From NCBI GenBank assembly GCA_036245525.1, contig BTPG01000003.1:184794013-184858012 (forward strand): 64,000 nt of DNA. Reading direction: 5' to 3'. The DNA is from Semisulcospira habei. Its lineage: Eukaryota; Mollusca; Gastropoda; Semisulcospiridae. Of the stretch, positions 33,580-44,699 are shown piece after piece. The first letter of the stretch is position 1. Each line of letters begins with the position of its first letter. A program made the position numbers and the translations under genes. Below the pieces are notes generated by a model, which was not told the origin of the DNA, ran no database searches, and saw only the letters and a list, made by a program, of their open reading frames with translations.

Positions 33580-34404
33580 ATGTCTCAACACAGAGCCGCC
33601 GCTGTATTAGCTAATGATGTGACGTCATCCAGTGTCTTTGAATCTGGAGAAACGCGAGTGACACCGGAGCTGATTGAATCTTTCAAAAAGAATGAACGCA
33701 TCCCAGTAGGAGATGGGGCTACATTTTTACCAGTCTCAAACATCGCGCTGCCTGAGAATGAAGTGCTGAACATGCCGGTGGTGTCAGGATTCGTCGGAAA
33801 CACACCAGTGAGAGTGCTGAGAGACAGCGGTTGTAGTTGCATCATCGTGAGAGAGGACCTAATAACTGAAGATCAGAAGCTACAGGAGTGGACCATCCTC
33901 ATTTTGGCCGACGGAACTGTGAAGATTATCCCCCTTACCAATGTCAGCGTCGACACCCCGTATCTGAGAGGAGAGGTGAAGGTGCTATGCGTAAAGACCC
34001 CAGTCTACGATCTTATCATCGGAAACATTGATGGTGGCAGAAACGCAGACGATCCAAATCCAGAGTGGAGACCTGAAACATGTGCTATTACCACAAGAAG
34101 TCAAGCAAAGATGAGTCGCCAGACCATCCCTCTAAAAGTGGCGGACAACACGGAAGCAGCTGTGGTGAATAGGGACAGGCTGGTGGAGCTGCAGAAAGCC
34201 GACCCCATGCTTGACAAGTTCCGAGGTCAGACCGAGCCCGTGACGCGAAAGGGAAAAGAGATAACCTTCGAGACGAGAAGAGATATCATGTACCGGATAT
34301 TCGGCAGCAATGGAGATAAACCTGTGCGTCAAGTAGTAGTCCCTGAACCTTTGAGGATGCAGGTGATGAAATGGGCCCATGATTCCATATTGGGAGGACA
34401 TTAA
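33580..34404 (+). CDS. Gypsy protease region and start of integrase
   Basis: An open frame of 274 codons. RVLRDSGCSCIIVRED contains the Asp-Ser-Gly active site of a retropepsin-type protease. The region NTPVRVLRDSG, WTILILADGTVKIIPL and YDLIIGNIDGG fits the protease fold. The C-terminal part (LQKADPMLDKFR, VVVPEPLRMQVMKWAHDS, GGH) leads into the integrase zinc domain, but a frameshift at about 34404 ends the frame within the HHCC motif. Confidence 0.8.
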   Translation: MSQHRAAAVLANDVTSSSVFESGETRVTPELIESFKKNERIPVGDGATFLPVSNIALPENEVLNMPVVSGFVGNTPVRVLRDSGCSCIIVREDLITEDQKLQEWTILILADGTVKIIPLTNVSVDTPYLRGEVKVLCVKTPVYDLIIGNIDGGRNADDPNPEWRPETCAITTRSQAKMSRQTIPLKVADNTEAAVVNRDRLVELQKADPMLDKFRGQTEPVTRKGKEITFETRRDIMYRIFGSNGDKPVRQVVVPEPLRMQVMKWAHDSILGGH

Positions 34405-34457
34405 TTGGGAATAACAAGACCCTCGATAGGATCCGAGCCGTCTTCTACTGGCCTGAC

Positions 34458-36080
34458 ATGGGAGGCGACGTCACCCGATTCTGCAGGTCGTGCGACATAA
34501 GCCAGAAAACAATCTCCAAAGGAAAGGTGTCCAAGGTTCCTCTAGAGAAAATGCCTCTGATCGATATGCCTTTCAAGCGGGTAGCTGTGGACCTGGTGGG
34601 GCCAATATCCCCTCCAAGAGAAGATGGTCATCGCTACATTTTGACCCTGGTGGACCACGCTACACGTTATCCAGAGACCATACCATTGAAGAAGATCGAC
34701 ACTCCCACAGTGGCAGAGGCGCTCGTCGACATGTTCAGCCGTTTGGGGATTCCTGAGGAGATCCTGAGTGACCTAGGAACTCAGTTCGTCTCCGACTGCA
34801 TGGAGGACGTCAACCGACTATTGAGCATCCGACACCTTACTACCACCCCTTATCACCCCATGTGTAATGGGTTGGTTGAAAAGTTTAACAGAACATTGAA
34901 GGCTATGTTGAAGAAACGGTGTGCTGAACAGCCAATGTTGTGGCATAGATATATCAATGCCTTGCTCTTCGCATACCGTGAAGTTCCTCAGGATTCGAGA
35001 GTGTTTTCCCCTTTTGAATTACTGTACGGTAGGACTATAAGGGGGCCCATGCACATCCTGAAGGAGCTGTGGACCAAGGATATCGACGCGCCTAAGGTGA
35101 AGATCAGCTACCAGTACGTCTTCGACCTGAGAGAGAAGCTGGAAGATACCCTCAGGATGGCTCGAGAAGAACTAGGGAAGGCGCAGAACAAGGGGAAGCA
35201 TTACTATGATCGTAAGGCGAAACCTCGACGATTCCAGCCAGGTGACCAGGTGTTGGTTCTTCTTCCTACTGACGACAACAAACTACTGATGCAGTGGAAG
35301 GGACCGTATGTTGTCGACACCGTGGTTGGCATCAGCGACTACAGAGTCAAGGTCAACAACAAGGTGAAGACTTATCATGCTAATATCCTGAAGAAGTATA
35401 TTGAGAGAGGTCGTCAAGACAAAACACAACTGGCCACATCGGTGCGTGTTGCTGATGACGAAAGACTAGACGACGAGAACCTGTTTGACCTTAATGAACT
35501 CCGACACAAGAATTATGTAGAAGACATCCAGTTCGGTCAGAATCTGGCCCAGACTCAACGAGAAGAACTGCGCGTCCTGACTCAAGAGTTCAAGCATCGG
35601 TTTACACCTGACCCAGGGACAACAGACACCATCCAGCACGAGGTTAATCTGACTTCAAATGAGCCAGTTCGCAGCAAACCTTATCGTCTTCCTTATAACA
35701 CGAGGGAAGAACTGAAAAATGATATCAAGGAAATGCTGAGTCTGAACGTCATCAGGGAGTCCAAGTCACCATATGCGTCCCCAGTTGTCATCGTGAAGAA
35801 ACCAGATGGATCCAAGCGGGTGTGTGTGGACTATCGCAGACTCAATAAACTAACAATCATCGATCCAGAGCCTATGCCCACAGCGGAAGAACTGTTCCAG
35901 AAGGTCAGTGGAGACCGACTTTTCTCCAAAATTGACCTAAGCAAAGGGTATTGGCAAATCAAGGTTGCAGAAAAAGATATCCCCAAGACAGCATTCGTCA
36001 CACCCAACGGTCATTTGGAGTTCCTGAAGATGCCTTTTGGTATGGTGAACAGTGGTGCCACATTGAAGAGAGGACTGTAA
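34458..36080 (+). CDS. Gypsy integrase followed by reverse transcriptase, one 540-codon frame
   Basis: Integrase: RFCRSCDISQK closes the zinc domain; catalytic Asp in VAVDLVGPISP, second Asp in EEILSDLGTQFVSD, Glu in NGLVEKFNRTLK. PFELLYGRTIRGPM and a basic C-terminal domain (QWKGPYVVDTVVGISDYRV) follow. RT then begins: PYRLPYNTREELKNDIKEML, SPYASPVVIVKKPDGSKRV, CVDYRRLNKLT, DRLFSKIDLSKGYWQI (motif A Asp) and FLKMPFGMVNSGATL. The frame stops at 36080, just before the catalytic YxDD box. Integrase inserts the DNA copy; RT copies the RNA. Confidence 0.92.
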   Translation: MGGDVTRFCRSCDISQKTISKGKVSKVPLEKMPLIDMPFKRVAVDLVGPISPPREDGHRYILTLVDHATRYPETIPLKKIDTPTVAEALVDMFSRLGIPEEILSDLGTQFVSDCMEDVNRLLSIRHLTTTPYHPMCNGLVEKFNRTLKAMLKKRCAEQPMLWHRYINALLFAYREVPQDSRVFSPFELLYGRTIRGPMHILKELWTKDIDAPKVKISYQYVFDLREKLEDTLRMAREELGKAQNKGKHYYDRKAKPRRFQPGDQVLVLLPTDDNKLLMQWKGPYVVDTVVGISDYRVKVNNKVKTYHANILKKYIERGRQDKTQLATSVRVADDERLDDENLFDLNELRHKNYVEDIQFGQNLAQTQREELRVLTQEFKHRFTPDPGTTDTIQHEVNLTSNEPVRSKPYRLPYNTREELKNDIKEMLSLNVIRESKSPYASPVVIVKKPDGSKRVCVDYRRLNKLTIIDPEPMPTAEELFQKVSGDRLFSKIDLSKGYWQIKVAEKDIPKTAFVTPNGHLEFLKMPFGMVNSGATLKRGL

Positions 36081-36918
36081 AAGATCCTAGAAGATATGCA
36101 GAATGTGGTCCTTTACTGGGATGCCATTTTGATCCATACCAAAACTTGGGGGGGGGGGGGGGGGATCACATCAAAACCCTCCGAGAACTGCTCCAAAGAC
36201 TGTCGGTTGAAAATTTCACCATCCGTCCAAGCAAGTGTATTTTTGGGGCCGACAACATAGACTTCATTGGACACAAATTGAGCGAAGGTTTAAAGGGGCT
36301 ACACGACGACAACGTGCAGAAGATCAGGGATGCCCCGCGACCTGCGACTAAGACGCAAGTTCGCTCATTTATGGGCTTGGCGAACTACTACCGGGATTTC
36401 ATACCAAACTTTGCGGCAGTCACAGCACCCCTGACTGATTTGCTGAGAAAAGGACAACCTAACGTAGTAAAGTGGGAGGAGGCCCAAGAGCGAGCATTCC
36501 AGGCAGTTCGAGACATCCTAACCGAGAAGCCTGTTCTACACCTCCCTGACCCGTTGAAAACTTTCTTCCTGACGCCTCCAACGAAGGAGTAGGTGCAGTC
36601 TTAATGCAAGAGGATAATGGAAAACTCCACCCAGTGAGCTACGCCAGCAAAAAGTTGACCAGAGCTGAGAGAAACTACTCGACCATCGAGAAGGAGTGCC
36701 TAGCCATCATCTGGGGAGTATGGCGGTTCTAACTGTACCTTCTGGGTGTGCCATTTGTTCTCCAAACGGACCATCAGCCCTTGACCTATCTTAAATCTGC
36801 AAAGTTTACAAATTCTTGTATTATGAGATGGGCGATGTTCTTGCAGAATTTTGACATTAAACTACAGTCTATCAAGGTTTCGCAGAATTTTGGAGCAGAT
36901 TACCTGAGCAGAACAGTT
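36081..36918 (+). pseudogene. Gypsy RT C-terminal part and RNase H (broken)
   Basis: After the stop the sequence reads NVVLYWDAILIHTKTW, so the catalytic box is YWDA with Ala in place of the second Asp. A G-run at 36149-36164 causes a frameshift, then LRELLQRLSVENFTIRPSKC, FIGHKLSEG, TKTQVRSFMGLANYYRDFIP. Another frameshift near 36580 precedes the RNase H part: GVGAVLMQEDNGKLHPVSYA, RNYSTIEKECLAIIWGVWRF, LQTDHQPLTYL, FGADYLSRTV. A stop follows WRF. Confidence 0.85.
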
Positions 36919-37145
36919 TAGAAGAACATTTCTGTGTCCAGAACAGTTTAAACAGTTTAGTTGTCCAGGACTGTTTAAAGGGACATGTCACGTATTCGCT
37001 CAAGACAGTTTAAAGGAACTGTGAGACGATTATTTTGATTTGATTTTGATGTGAAATTCTTATTATTTGTGGTTTTGTGTAGGTTAATACAGCCACAACC
37101 GTATTTTGAGATTTGAGAAGAAATTTTTGTGAAATTTCATTCTAA

Positions 37146-37163
37146 AGAGGGGGGGGGGGGGGG
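37146..37163 (+). promoter_or_regulatory. Polypurine tract
   Basis: AAAGAGG followed by a long G-run ends three bases before the 3' LTR. This is the expected position of the plus-strand primer. The G-run has probably expanded. Confidence 0.75.
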
Positions 37164-37166
37164 TAA

Positions 37167-38153
37167 TGTTACGATTGTGGTTGTATTGTTCTGTGAGAGC
37201 ATACATGTGTTAATCGTAGGAATCGATCCGATATTTATTTGAGCTTTCATCGTTACGTATCGCGTACCATTTTAGTGAGATTCTCTATCGTTCGTGCATG
37301 ATAGCGGATTTTGTTTTGTTATGATACGATAATTTTAGTCCGGAAGCTTTTAGAAAAGTCGAACGGAGAAGAGCGGTCGATTTTAGTTTTGCGTAGATTA
37401 GCTGAGAATGAACCAGAACATTCGAGCAGGGTCGCGCTGTCTAGTGACCTCTTACATGTGACGTCGAAGTGTAAGCAACAGTTTGCTACACTGTAGTAAT
37501 TTTAGTCATAGTTGTTTACTGTGCGCGTGAAGTTAACAGCCGTTCAGTGTGTGTTTTGAAAGGTCATGAACGGTTTGCCATACTTTTGTGTAACGCTATT
37601 ATACACTGGGATTTGGGGCTGAAATGAGCAGTCGAATTTTGTAAACCAGTTTAGTTATTCTAGGAAGTTCTTTTTTTATTATTATTATTTATGAGTTTCA
37701 GTTACGTATTCCGTTCTGATTGGTTGCGTTGAGTAAATACCTTGGATTATTCTAGAAAGTTGTTTTACTATATTAAGTTGGTGCTAGGAAGCACGGTTGT
37801 ACATCGTCACGCATTGTCAGTTGTAGGGACACACAGTTTATCGTAGGTACGTGGTGCGTATAGGGTGTACATTGTGAGAGACGCAGCGTAACGGTGGTGT
37901 ATGTTGTGTGAGGAACTTTGTGTCGCCAGTGTTGACATTTAAAGAAGAGACATTGTATCAGTCTTGGTGCATTTGGGAATGCATTGTGTGGAGATCGCAT
38001 CGCTGAATTAAAATATTGTTGGAACTGTTACTCCAGTATTGTCTACATCCTTAAGCCACGTGTGACGGGATGCAGCTGAATGAAGTTTATTTAAAAGAAC
38101 CTTACGTGCGTGCGTCTGGTGTGTTGATCATACTATGACTTCACCACGTAACA
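37167..38153 (+). repeat. 3' LTR of the Gypsy element
   Basis: 987 bp, TGTTACG to CACGTAACA, followed by the duplicated GTCAA. Confidence 0.95.
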
Positions 38154-38158
38154 GTCAA

Positions 38159-38345
38159 AATGATGGATGCGAAGACTTTGTACTATGAGACATTGACCAA
38201 AAAAGTTGAAGATGGAGATTGAGAAAATGCAGGAAGTGTAACTGTAACTTAGTGAGCACCAAGTATTGGGTGGTGAAATACTGCTATTGCAGTGTGTAAT
38301 AAGAAAGGCATAGCCCTTATGGCTCATATGTATCGACCGAGCTCT
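38159..38345 (+). other. Possible continuation of the Harbinger Myb gene beyond the Gypsy insertion
   Basis: Joining across the insertion gives a short reading frame from NDSKVK (before) to MMDAKTLYYETLTKK (after), ending at a stop near 38221. This frame differs from exon F, so it would require a frameshift or another splice. It is weak evidence that the Gypsy element landed in transcribed sequence. Confidence 0.3.
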
Positions 38346-38716
38346 TGTGACCCTTGACCGTTTCGAGGGATCAACCAAATTAGTGTGCGTATAAAGGTCT
38401 TACCATCAGGTATCTTTGTACCAACTTTTGGTTTAAAGTTGTGAATAGTATTGGAGAAAAAATAAATTATGTCCCAAAATAGCTATTTTGGATGTATTTC
38501 CTTATCCCCGGTGACTTTGACTTTTATGATAGGTCACTGAAATTGGCATGTTTAGAAAGGTCTTGCCACAACGTATCATCGGGCCAAGTTTGAAGACTGT
38601 AGCTTGAATAGTCTCCGAGAAAATGCCAACTTTAAAGTTTACCACAGGTGACGGACGGACGACCACTGGCCCAGAACATACTCACTTTTGCTTTGCACAT
38701 GAGCCAAAAAAAAAAG
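38340..38716. repeat. Dispersed repeat with TGACC-rich start and GACGGACGGACGACC end
   Basis: The stretch runs from TGTGACCCTTGACCGTTTCG through GCCAAGTTTGAAGACTGTAG and TCTCCGAGAAAATGCC to GTGACGGACGGACGACC and ends in poly(A). Repeats with this layout are common in marine invertebrate genomes. I recognise the style, not a named family. Confidence 0.4.
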
Positions 38717-39189
38717 TGCTTTTCTAGTCTATTTCAATCTTGGGTGCTTGATGGTGAACATTAATGACATTCTTTTTGGACAATGTCTTATAGTACAAAG
38801 CATCATATTGGTTGTGTGCTCTTGTGGCAGATGGTATTTAACCGCCCTGTGCACGCATACACCTACAGTAGACTGTTGTTGACTCTAAGCATGTAGAGTC
38901 TCACAATTTTTTTGAAATTGTTACAAGTTCATGAAGACACATTGAGTAGTGTGACAACCGAAAGAAAGTGCATTTCTCACAAAAATAGGTTACGACTACT
39001 AGGACTGTCCATGAGCATTGAGTGTTATGTTTCAGCACAAAACTTTTACAAAGTGTGATCCACCAAGCCAGTGAACACACACAGAACAATGATTCTTTCT
39101 TCAACTAAGAATGTCAGTCTTGCAATGCTTATATGCATAGTTTTGTCCTTCGTTTTTTCCCCCACACTTTCCATTTTGTATTTAAACCG
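38717..39189. other. Unassigned sequence
   Basis: No coding exon is recognised. The block around 39125-39205 (GTTTTGTCCTTCGTTTTTTC) recurs at about 40145-40215. Confidence 0.35.
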
Positions 39190-39471
39190 ACAAGTATAAT
39201 AGAAATTGGGGAATGCTGTTATACATGTAATGATTTTTGGTCAAAAGTGTCTAATCACTCCCTAATATGCGTTATATTGCTGTTTCAGTGACCCACAGAT
39301 AGCCGAAAGAGAGCCAACAGACCTCTGTGACCACTTTCACTCTGCCAGTCAGCATTCCACAAGGTATGCTTTTTCAGTTGAATATAGTTGTGAACTGCTC
39401 TTGTTTCTGAAATCTGTGTTAACTGACGACCAAAAGCCACAGCTGTCCAAAGAACATGGACACTGTGGACT

Positions 39472-39545
39472 AAATGCAAGAAGCATAGATCCTCATGAGC
39501 TCCTGCAGTCACTGGGCTCATGAGCATCTCTCCCTCTTGCATTTC
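39472..39545. repeat. Hairpin repeat H, copy 2
   Basis: GCATAGATCCTCATGAGC and GCTCATGAGCATCTC form diverged inverted arms. It occupies the same position in the duplicated intron as copy 1. Confidence 0.75.
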
Positions 39546-39692
39546 GACCGCGTTCACTTTTTCTCAGCCCTCACTGTACATCTTATAGCTTTTTATTATT
39601 TTATTAGCCATCAAAATGCCAATTCATGTACAGTATAACTCTGCTGTGTGCTTTTCGTCCATATGTTTAGTTCTCATCATTTCATGTTGTGA

Positions 39693-39817
<125 letters not shown>

Positions 39818-40000
39818 TCCATCAGTACATTTTCTGTGCCATCTTACAAATTTGTTCAACGTCATATTTCAGGAACCACATCAACTTCTTTTTGTTATTT
39901 TGCTCCTGTGCGACCAAACGAGCCTCCACTTGCAACAACCCTGCACCTAAGGACGAAGTCGTCTGCTGTGAACGTCAGGAAGGAATTAGCAATACTTAAA

Positions 40001-40535
40001 ATGTCAGGTTTGCAATGCTTGGTCGTTTACCCTTTTTCTCTCAGTAACACTACTTGTGTCACAACGTTTGCACTAAAAAGCGCTACCGACAGCTAAAGGG
40101 TTAAACATTCAACCTTTACGTCGGTGTCGTCATTTAATGTATATAGTTTTGTCCTTCGTTTTTTCCCCCCACACTTTCCATTCTTGTATTCAAATCGACA
40201 AGTGTAATAAAATTATTTCTATTGTTACTTTGTGTTCTATGTTAATATTGCATATGCCCATCAGAAAGTCAGAAGTGTGGAGTGCTAGTATACAATGTTG
40301 TTAGGAATGAGAATCTGACTTCAAATGAAAGTCATATCAGTTCATCAGAAAATTTCAGGCTGTTTGAATTATCAATTCAAAGGGGGTATTATCAATTCAA
40401 AGGGGGTCAGAATTTTGCTGATGTAGATTTCAGTTATGTTTACTCTCTGTTCAGGACCAAAGGTCACACACAAACCTGTAAATACTGTCGCAGCCAGACA
40501 TTATATAGCAAGAAATAATCGCTTTTCGTTTCACT
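40001..40535. other. Unassigned sequence
   Basis: Contains the second copy of the GTTTTGTCCTTCGTTTTTTC block and a short tandem repeat of ATTATCAATTCAAAGGGGG (about 40369-40408). No gene is recognised. Confidence 0.35.
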
Positions 40536-40567
40536 GGGGGGGGGGGGGGGGGGGGGGGGAGGGGGGG
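40536..40567. repeat. G-run
   Basis: About 24 consecutive G bases, an A and 7 more G, directly 3' of the Harbinger transposase reading frame. Confidence 0.95.
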
Positions 40568-40576
40568 TATACTCAC

Positions 40577-42584
40577 TCATCTGCGTGGTGGAAAAAAAAA
40601 GTCGCGTGCATATCTTTGCCTGGCAGCTTTCCCTGCATCTGTCCACACACGCTCGGAGAGGTGGTAGTTTGCAGGTCGATCATCTTCAGAGTCGTCTGAC
40701 TCTGAGTTGCCATTGTCTGCATCATCATCGTCTTCACTGTCGCCCTCAGATTCTGAATCGGAGGGAACTTCAAGATTGATGTATCTGGCTTGGTTATGCA
40801 ACGTTACACACACCATGATCACTTTGCATGCTTTTGGTGGGTCGAGACGAAGTGTGCGAAGACAGTGCCATCTGCGTTTCAGGACGCCGTTTGCTTCTCC
40901 GCTGCACATCGGGCGGAACTTTGGTGAAAGTTGAATGACCTCTCGGCAGGAGTGGACGGGTTAGCAAATGGAGTCAACAGCCAATCACGAACCATATACC
41001 CGCTGTCGCCCAAAAGCATACCTTGCACTGGACTCTGGTTCCCTAAAAGATTAAAATACACGCATTTGAATCATTTCTGAACATTTTTTTATAATTCTAA
41101 TTTCTTTCTTTCTTTTTTTTTGTTGTTGTAAACTACAGTTAAAAAAATTCACATGAAGGTACAGCATGCACAGCATCTTTTAAGCATTTAAAAATATATA
41201 TTTTAGTCTCGCAACATGCACACAATATTCTGTGCGTTGTTGTTTTGTTTTATTTTTTGTCATATGCTAGGCACACTTTCGGAAAACTTTGGTGGTTGTC
41301 GGGGAACCAAGGTCAGCGTATTTAGGGACATATTTTGCAGCCTAAAACAGAAACAATTATACGAAAAAAATTAATCGGAGTAATAGACTATAAAAGAAAG
41401 TCCCAATGTGTCAACTTCATTAATCTATGTGCAACAAATCAAACAACCTTCAAAGTCTTGGAAAAGACGTGACTCCCTCAGAATGCGCGCATCATGAACA
41501 CTGCCAGGCCACTGTGCCACACAGTTGAAGAACATCAAATCAGCATCACAGACTACCTGTAAAACAAAACAATTTTATTGATCATCATCTTGTTTGTCAC
41601 GGCAAGTTTAGTCAGGTTTAGGATATTAAAACAAACTAAGTTTTACTTCCTTGTGCAATTAGCCCAACATTAACCCTACTAGTGGCTGCATGCACTTGAT
41701 GAGTTTAAGTGAAATATTTAGTGGTTGTGACACTCCCCACCCCCCACACTCACACACTGACTGGTCGTTTGAGGTTACACTTGATTCTTTCACACATTCT
41801 TCCTAAGGCAAGCCAAGCTGATAGTAACACTGTGCCATATCTTTCATCTCAAGAGTTAAGATTACTTGATGAGTTTGCATACATGAAACTGACACTAATT
41901 GGCACGAGTTACTATGTAAACAACTGTGATAATTTGAGACAAAAGGATCCCAGATACACAGACACAACAGTGACTTATTCGCCTTCATATTCTGATAATG
42001 TAAGTATGAATAAGAATTTAATACTGTTACATAACTTATATGACAATTGTACTTACTTGAACGTTGATCGAATGGTAATTCTTCCGATTCACGTATTCGT
42101 GCTCATACTCTGTGGGCGCCTGAATGCGGATTTGGGTGCCGTCAATGCACCCAAACACATTTGGGGTTCGATGTCGCTGAAAAAATTTGCGTTTTGACTC
42201 CTCAGCTTCTTGTTGAAGGGGCATCTTGATCCATTGGTGTACGTGCCGCTTTAAGGCGTCTGTCACTCTTTGTAAAGTGCGGCATACGGTCGACTGGTCA
42301 ATGCCGATTAGTTCACCCACCATGTCTTGAAAGGCCCCACTTGCGTAAAAACGCAACGAAACGAGGACCTGTAAGAGCGGGGTGAGAGCTCCGCGTCGAT
42401 TCCAAAGTTCTACATCGTCTGCTATGCCGTCGGTGATGGCAAGAATCTCCTCGCGGTGAAAGCGAAACTTCTTGAAAATTTTGTCATCTTCAAAAACGTC
42501 AAAAGGGTTCGTGCGGTCACGGAAGATGCGGTTTCTCCGAAGGAATCGTCTATTCTGGTACGTCCGAATTCTAATCGCCGCCAT
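40577..42584 (-). pseudogene. PIF/Harbinger (HARBI1-type) transposase, three exons, one frameshift
   Basis: Exon 1: 42584-42057 (ATG to GTAAGT donor). Exon 2: 41556-41448 (TTTTACAG acceptor). Exon 3: 41042-40577. Junction phases agree. Exon 1 starts MAAIRIRTYQNRRFLRRNRI and has LLQVLVSLRFYASGAFQDMV, GIDQSTVCRTLQRVTDALKR (helix-turn-helix-like) and NVFGCIDGTQIRIQAP with the first catalytic Asp. Exon 2: VVCDADLMFFNCVAQWPGSV and HDARILRESRL. Exon 3: [20 protein letters not shown] (second Asp) and SSARCAAEK (catalytic Glu). A frameshift at about 40893 moves the frame to [16 protein letters not shown] and CVTLHNQARYINLE, followed by an acidic tail. The enzyme would excise and insert Harbinger DNA. 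Confidence 0.88.
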
Positions 42585-42770
42585 CTTGGTTCCAGCCGCT
42601 AACCCTAGGGTTAGCAGACTTATCAGCACCAAATTGGCCGGATAGTTTGACCCTCGACTTTAGCGCCAGGATAGGCCTAACTCGGACTCGTGCATACGAA
42701 CTTTTTTACCCTAGAGCTAAATTAGATCGAGGATAGGCTTTATCCTGGGATAAATCCACTAACTTCGACA
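42585..42770 (-). promoter_or_regulatory. Upstream region of the Harbinger transposase and right end
   Basis: Non-coding DNA between the transposase ATG and the candidate terminal repeat CTAACTTCGAC (42759-42769). It should hold the transposase promoter if the element was autonomous; no TATA box was identified with confidence. Confidence 0.35.
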
Positions 42771-42786
42771 CCAGCAGACGGCCTCA

Positions 42787-42846
42787 GAAGGAATAGATCC
42801 TCATGCGCCCTCCAGGCGCATGCGGGTCAATGCCTCTTGCAGATGT
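42787..42846. repeat. Hairpin repeat H, copy 3 (diverged)
   Basis: TAGATCCTCATGCGCC and GGCGCATGCGGGTCAATGCC form arms related to copies 1 and 2, including the GATCCTCATG core and the CTCTTGCA end. Confidence 0.6.
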
Positions 42847-43327
42847 TATGAGCGCGCATGCCCGCACACACACATCGACGCGCTTTCAGAAGAGCATGCA
42901 GGTGACCCGTGTACTTAGTATATCATGTAGCTAGGTAAAGTCAACCTGCTTTCACACAAACTATAGCAAGACTGAAATTGTACCGTGAAGTTTTAGTTTT
43001 GTCACCATTTCCCCAAGCCTATGAAGCAAAAGTGAAACTAGTATCACGTAAAATATTTTTTTAAAAACTAAAACTTACGTCATAACAAAATAATGACGTT
43101 TGACAAATCAATGACGCGTATGCCCTCCGCCCACTGACGCATTGACAGATCTGTGAGACTTTTTCAATAGGAGATGATTCTAAATCATAATCATGTCAAA
43201 GACAAAAGGTAGAGACCATTGACAGCGAGGACAGCTCTCATATAGAAGGGATTTTGTGGTTATTGTTCATCCCATCTTGTTTCATTCTTGTCCTTGCTAC
43301 AAACTACAGGGGAGGGGGGGGGGGACG
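42847..43327. other. Unassigned sequence
   Basis: No exon or repeat is recognised between the Harbinger end and the (CA)n tract. Confidence 0.35.
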
Positions 43328-43476
<149 letters not shown>

Positions 43477-43556
43477 AGCACAGCGCTCACAGACGCGCTG
43501 CATCAAGGGGGCAGACTGAACTGATGTTTTGCGGCTATCGGCCCATAGATGTCATA

Positions 43557-44601
43557 TTACACAGGTAGTTCTTCATTGCGTAATTTAAGTGCATAGAATA
43601 TGAACATTGCAACTTTTCTGATAGAATCACAGTCCAGCTTTGCAAGCAACATGCTTATGTCCTCATTCATAGTGTCATTCAGAAGGCTATCCAAGTACTT
43701 ATTCCTCAATGCTGTGTATCTATTACAATACAAGAGAAAGTGTTCTTCATTCTCCACAGTCCCAATACAGAATGGACAGTCCTTCACATGTGTATTTGAA
43801 TACCTATTATTCACATTCAGTTCTACTGTTCCCAGTCTGAAACGCAAAAGGCTGTCCTTGAATTGTTTTATCGTTATCTGGGATAAATATCTTTCTGGTT
43901 CGAATACCGTTTTGAACTGCTTGTAAGTTGCAAACCTGTCGCTTGACTGAACCTTTGTTTCCCGTGATTGTACAAATGACTCTTTCAGTTTTTGCCTGTA
44001 CAAGAACAAAAAAGCCCTTTCATCACTCACATCACCGTTTTGCCATACTTGTGTAGGGTGCTTTCAGTTTGGTTCGCCCAAAAACAACCCGCTACGCCGG
44101 TACAGTTCAACTGCATCTTGTACACCTGCTTAGGAAGTCTTGTATCAGACATTTTAAGCAGTTTCATCCAATACTTTGTAGCTCTTATTATGCTATTAAT
44201 GTGCAGTGGATGCCTACCCGTTTCACAATAAGCTGACTGATTTGGGGTTCTGGCATCCACACTCAATAGTTTCTTGCAGGCGAAAGTGTGCACCTTTTCT
44301 ATTGTTTCGAACTGCTTCAGCCCCCATACTTCAGACGAGTAAAGGAGCATCGGCGCCACCTGGGTATCAAAAAGATTAAGGAAATACATGGGTTAAGGTT
44401 TCCCAGCTTCCACATAGTCCTCAATAACTGAGAAACTTTCGCCTTCGCCTTTACAGCATAGTCAGAGAGGGACACAGTAAACGATAGTTTTGTGGTCAGT
44501 GTGAAGCCAAGGTATTTATAACTGTTAACCACTTCCATGTCGCTTGCATCAATATACCATTTGTCTTTCGCTGGCAACCGCCCGCCTTTTTTAAAAACCA
44601 T
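43557..44601 (-). pseudogene. LINE-C C-terminal region with Cys-rich motif
   Basis: YKYLGFTLTTKLSFT, VAPMLLYSSEVWGLKQFETI, HTFACKKLLSVDARTPN and, in the last frame, VKDCPFCIGTVENEEHFLLY followed by C. CPFC...H....C is the zinc-binding motif common at the C-terminus of this LINE class. Frameshift near 44390 and 44030. Confidence 0.78.
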
Positions 44602-44699
44602 TACCTTGTTTTTTTAGAGACTAACATCTAACCCAAATTTAGCAGAAGAGCGCTTGAGGTTAGTTATCTGGTTCTGCAGCCCCACAGCGCTTGTGGACA

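Larger units (their letters stand above)
31395..38153 (+). mobile_element. Ty3/Gypsy LTR retrotransposon with integrase before RT (Gmr1-like order)
   Basis: Two LTRs of 996 and 987 bp start TGTTACG and end CACGTAACA. The 5 bp target duplication GTCAA is at 31390-31394 and 38154-38158. Internal order: gag with zinc knuckle, protease, integrase, RT, RNase H. The integrase-to-RT region is one continuous 540-codon frame (34458-36080), so the order is not a rearrangement. This pol order is established for the Gmr1 group and is otherwise typical of Copia. No envelope gene is seen. Frameshifts and a changed RT motif make this copy defective. It lies just beyond exon F of the Harbinger Myb gene. Confidence 0.93.
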
